From a virus: a DNA stretch of 22,918 nucleotides. The DNA is taken from positions 1 through 22,918 of the IMG/VR virus record IMGVR_UViG_3300035703_003127; one strand, given 5' to 3'. A program made the position numbers and the translations under genes. Positions 22,479 to 22,918 of this stretch are shown piece after piece (within the stretch, counting starts at the first letter, position 1; each line of letters begins with the position of its first letter). The notes beneath the pieces were generated by a model. That model was not told where the DNA came from. It ran no database searches and was given only the letters and a program-made list of their open reading frames with translations.

Positions 22479-22918
22479 ATGATCGAGCGTTACTACAACC
22501 TGTTTGACCCGGCCAAGCACTACACCCAGCTGCTGTTCCGTGCCGGCGACGGCCTGCAGTCCCGAGAACTCAACGAGATCCAGACCACCCTGATCCACCG
22601 CCTGCAAGGCGTGGCCGATGCGCTCTTGAAGGATGGCGACATCGTCAGCGGCGCCAACCTGCAGATCGACGCCGAGACCGGCTTGGTCACACTGGAGGCC
22701 GGACGCGTCTATTTGCGCGGCGCGGTACGCGAAGTGCCGGCAGCGACCTTCACTGTCCCCACGGAGGGACGTGTCGCGGTTGGCGTGCGGTTCTCCACCC
22801 GCACCATCACCGAACTGGAAGACCCCCATCTGCGCGAGCCCGCAGTGGGCGTGCGCAACTACCAGGAGCCCGGCGCCGGGCGTCTTCAGGAGACGCTCGC
22901 CTGGGGCTGGGAAGGCGC
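22479..22918 (+). CDS. DUF4815 tail protein (3' end outside window)
   Basis: The open frame starts at ATG 22479, with GAGG at 22469-22472, and runs off the window after 146 codons without a stop. The N-terminus YYNLFDPAKHYTQLLFRAGD followed by LQSRELNEIQT is the signature of DUF4815 phage proteins, which are linked to tail-fibre or baseplate regions in contractile phages. After it, VADALLKDGDIVSGANLQ and VTLEAGRVYLRGAVREVP fit the same family. The gene lies in the expected place after the baseplate genes. Function is inferred from position only. Confidence 0.75.
   Translation, partial: MIERYYNLFDPAKHYTQLLFRAGDGLQSRELNEIQTTLIHRLQGVADALLKDGDIVSGANLQIDAETGLVTLEAGRVYLRGAVREVPAATFTVPTEGRVAVGVRFSTRTITELEDPHLREPAVGVRNYQEPGAGRLQETLAWGWEG

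Noticed and set aside
1-22918. CRISPR arrays, tRNA genes, rRNA and insertion sequences
   Set aside because: No regularly spaced direct repeats of CRISPR type, no cloverleaf candidates and no transposase were seen. The TTGGCA repeats are palindromic and unevenly spaced.

Overview
The window is a GC-rich stretch of a temperate-type, tailed (contractile) phage genome, most likely a prophage in a beta- or gammaproteobacterium. This rests on the high GC, the dense ATGA-coupled phage genes and the protein families. No integrase, attachment site or chromosomal flank is visible, so integration is inferred. The virion genes are a chimera: a lambda-type head module (terminase, W, portal, protease/scaffold, D, E, FII-like) joined to a P2/Mu-type contractile tail and baseplate module (gpV, PAAR spike tip, gpW, gpJ, gpI, tail-fibre region).

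Left part (1-4255): replication, recombination and regulation. A PD-(D/E)XK exonuclease (cut by the window edge) is followed by a Toprim plus RepA-type AAA helicase/primase, a RuvC-like resolvase, a small unknown protein and a DUF6456-like protein that may be the late regulator. The first 200 bp of the resolvase reading frame hold a dense cluster of TTGGCA/TGCCAA palindromes that looks like an iteron array, origin or operator rather than normal coding sequence.

Middle (4256-9938): a short intergenic region has a weak candidate promoter followed by a strong hairpin. Then come a small unknown gene, a gpZ-like tail gene, a possible cos region and the small terminase. Two tandem ParB-domain DNA methyltransferases follow, one with an SPPY motif and one with a DPPY motif. 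Next is a minus-strand cassette of three small accessory genes (unknown, DUF3489, DUF6900). Each of the three has the same 29-bp spaced leader element upstream. The terminase pair is therefore split by about 4 kb of modification and accessory genes.

Right part (9939-22918): the large terminase, head genes and tail genes form a tightly packed plus-strand operon. The protease gene contains a well-placed internal start that should make the scaffold, as in lambda C/Nu3. The tail operon is interrupted between the PAAR gene and gpW by a minus-strand PrlF-YhaV toxin-antitoxin module with its own promoter/operator, plus what looks like a ParD antitoxin remnant. The window ends inside a DUF4815 tail protein.

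The observations most worth a second look are the shared leader element of the minus-strand cassette, the TTGGCA palindrome cluster inside the resolvase gene, the divergent tandem ParB-methyltransferases, and the toxin-antitoxin module inside the baseplate operon.
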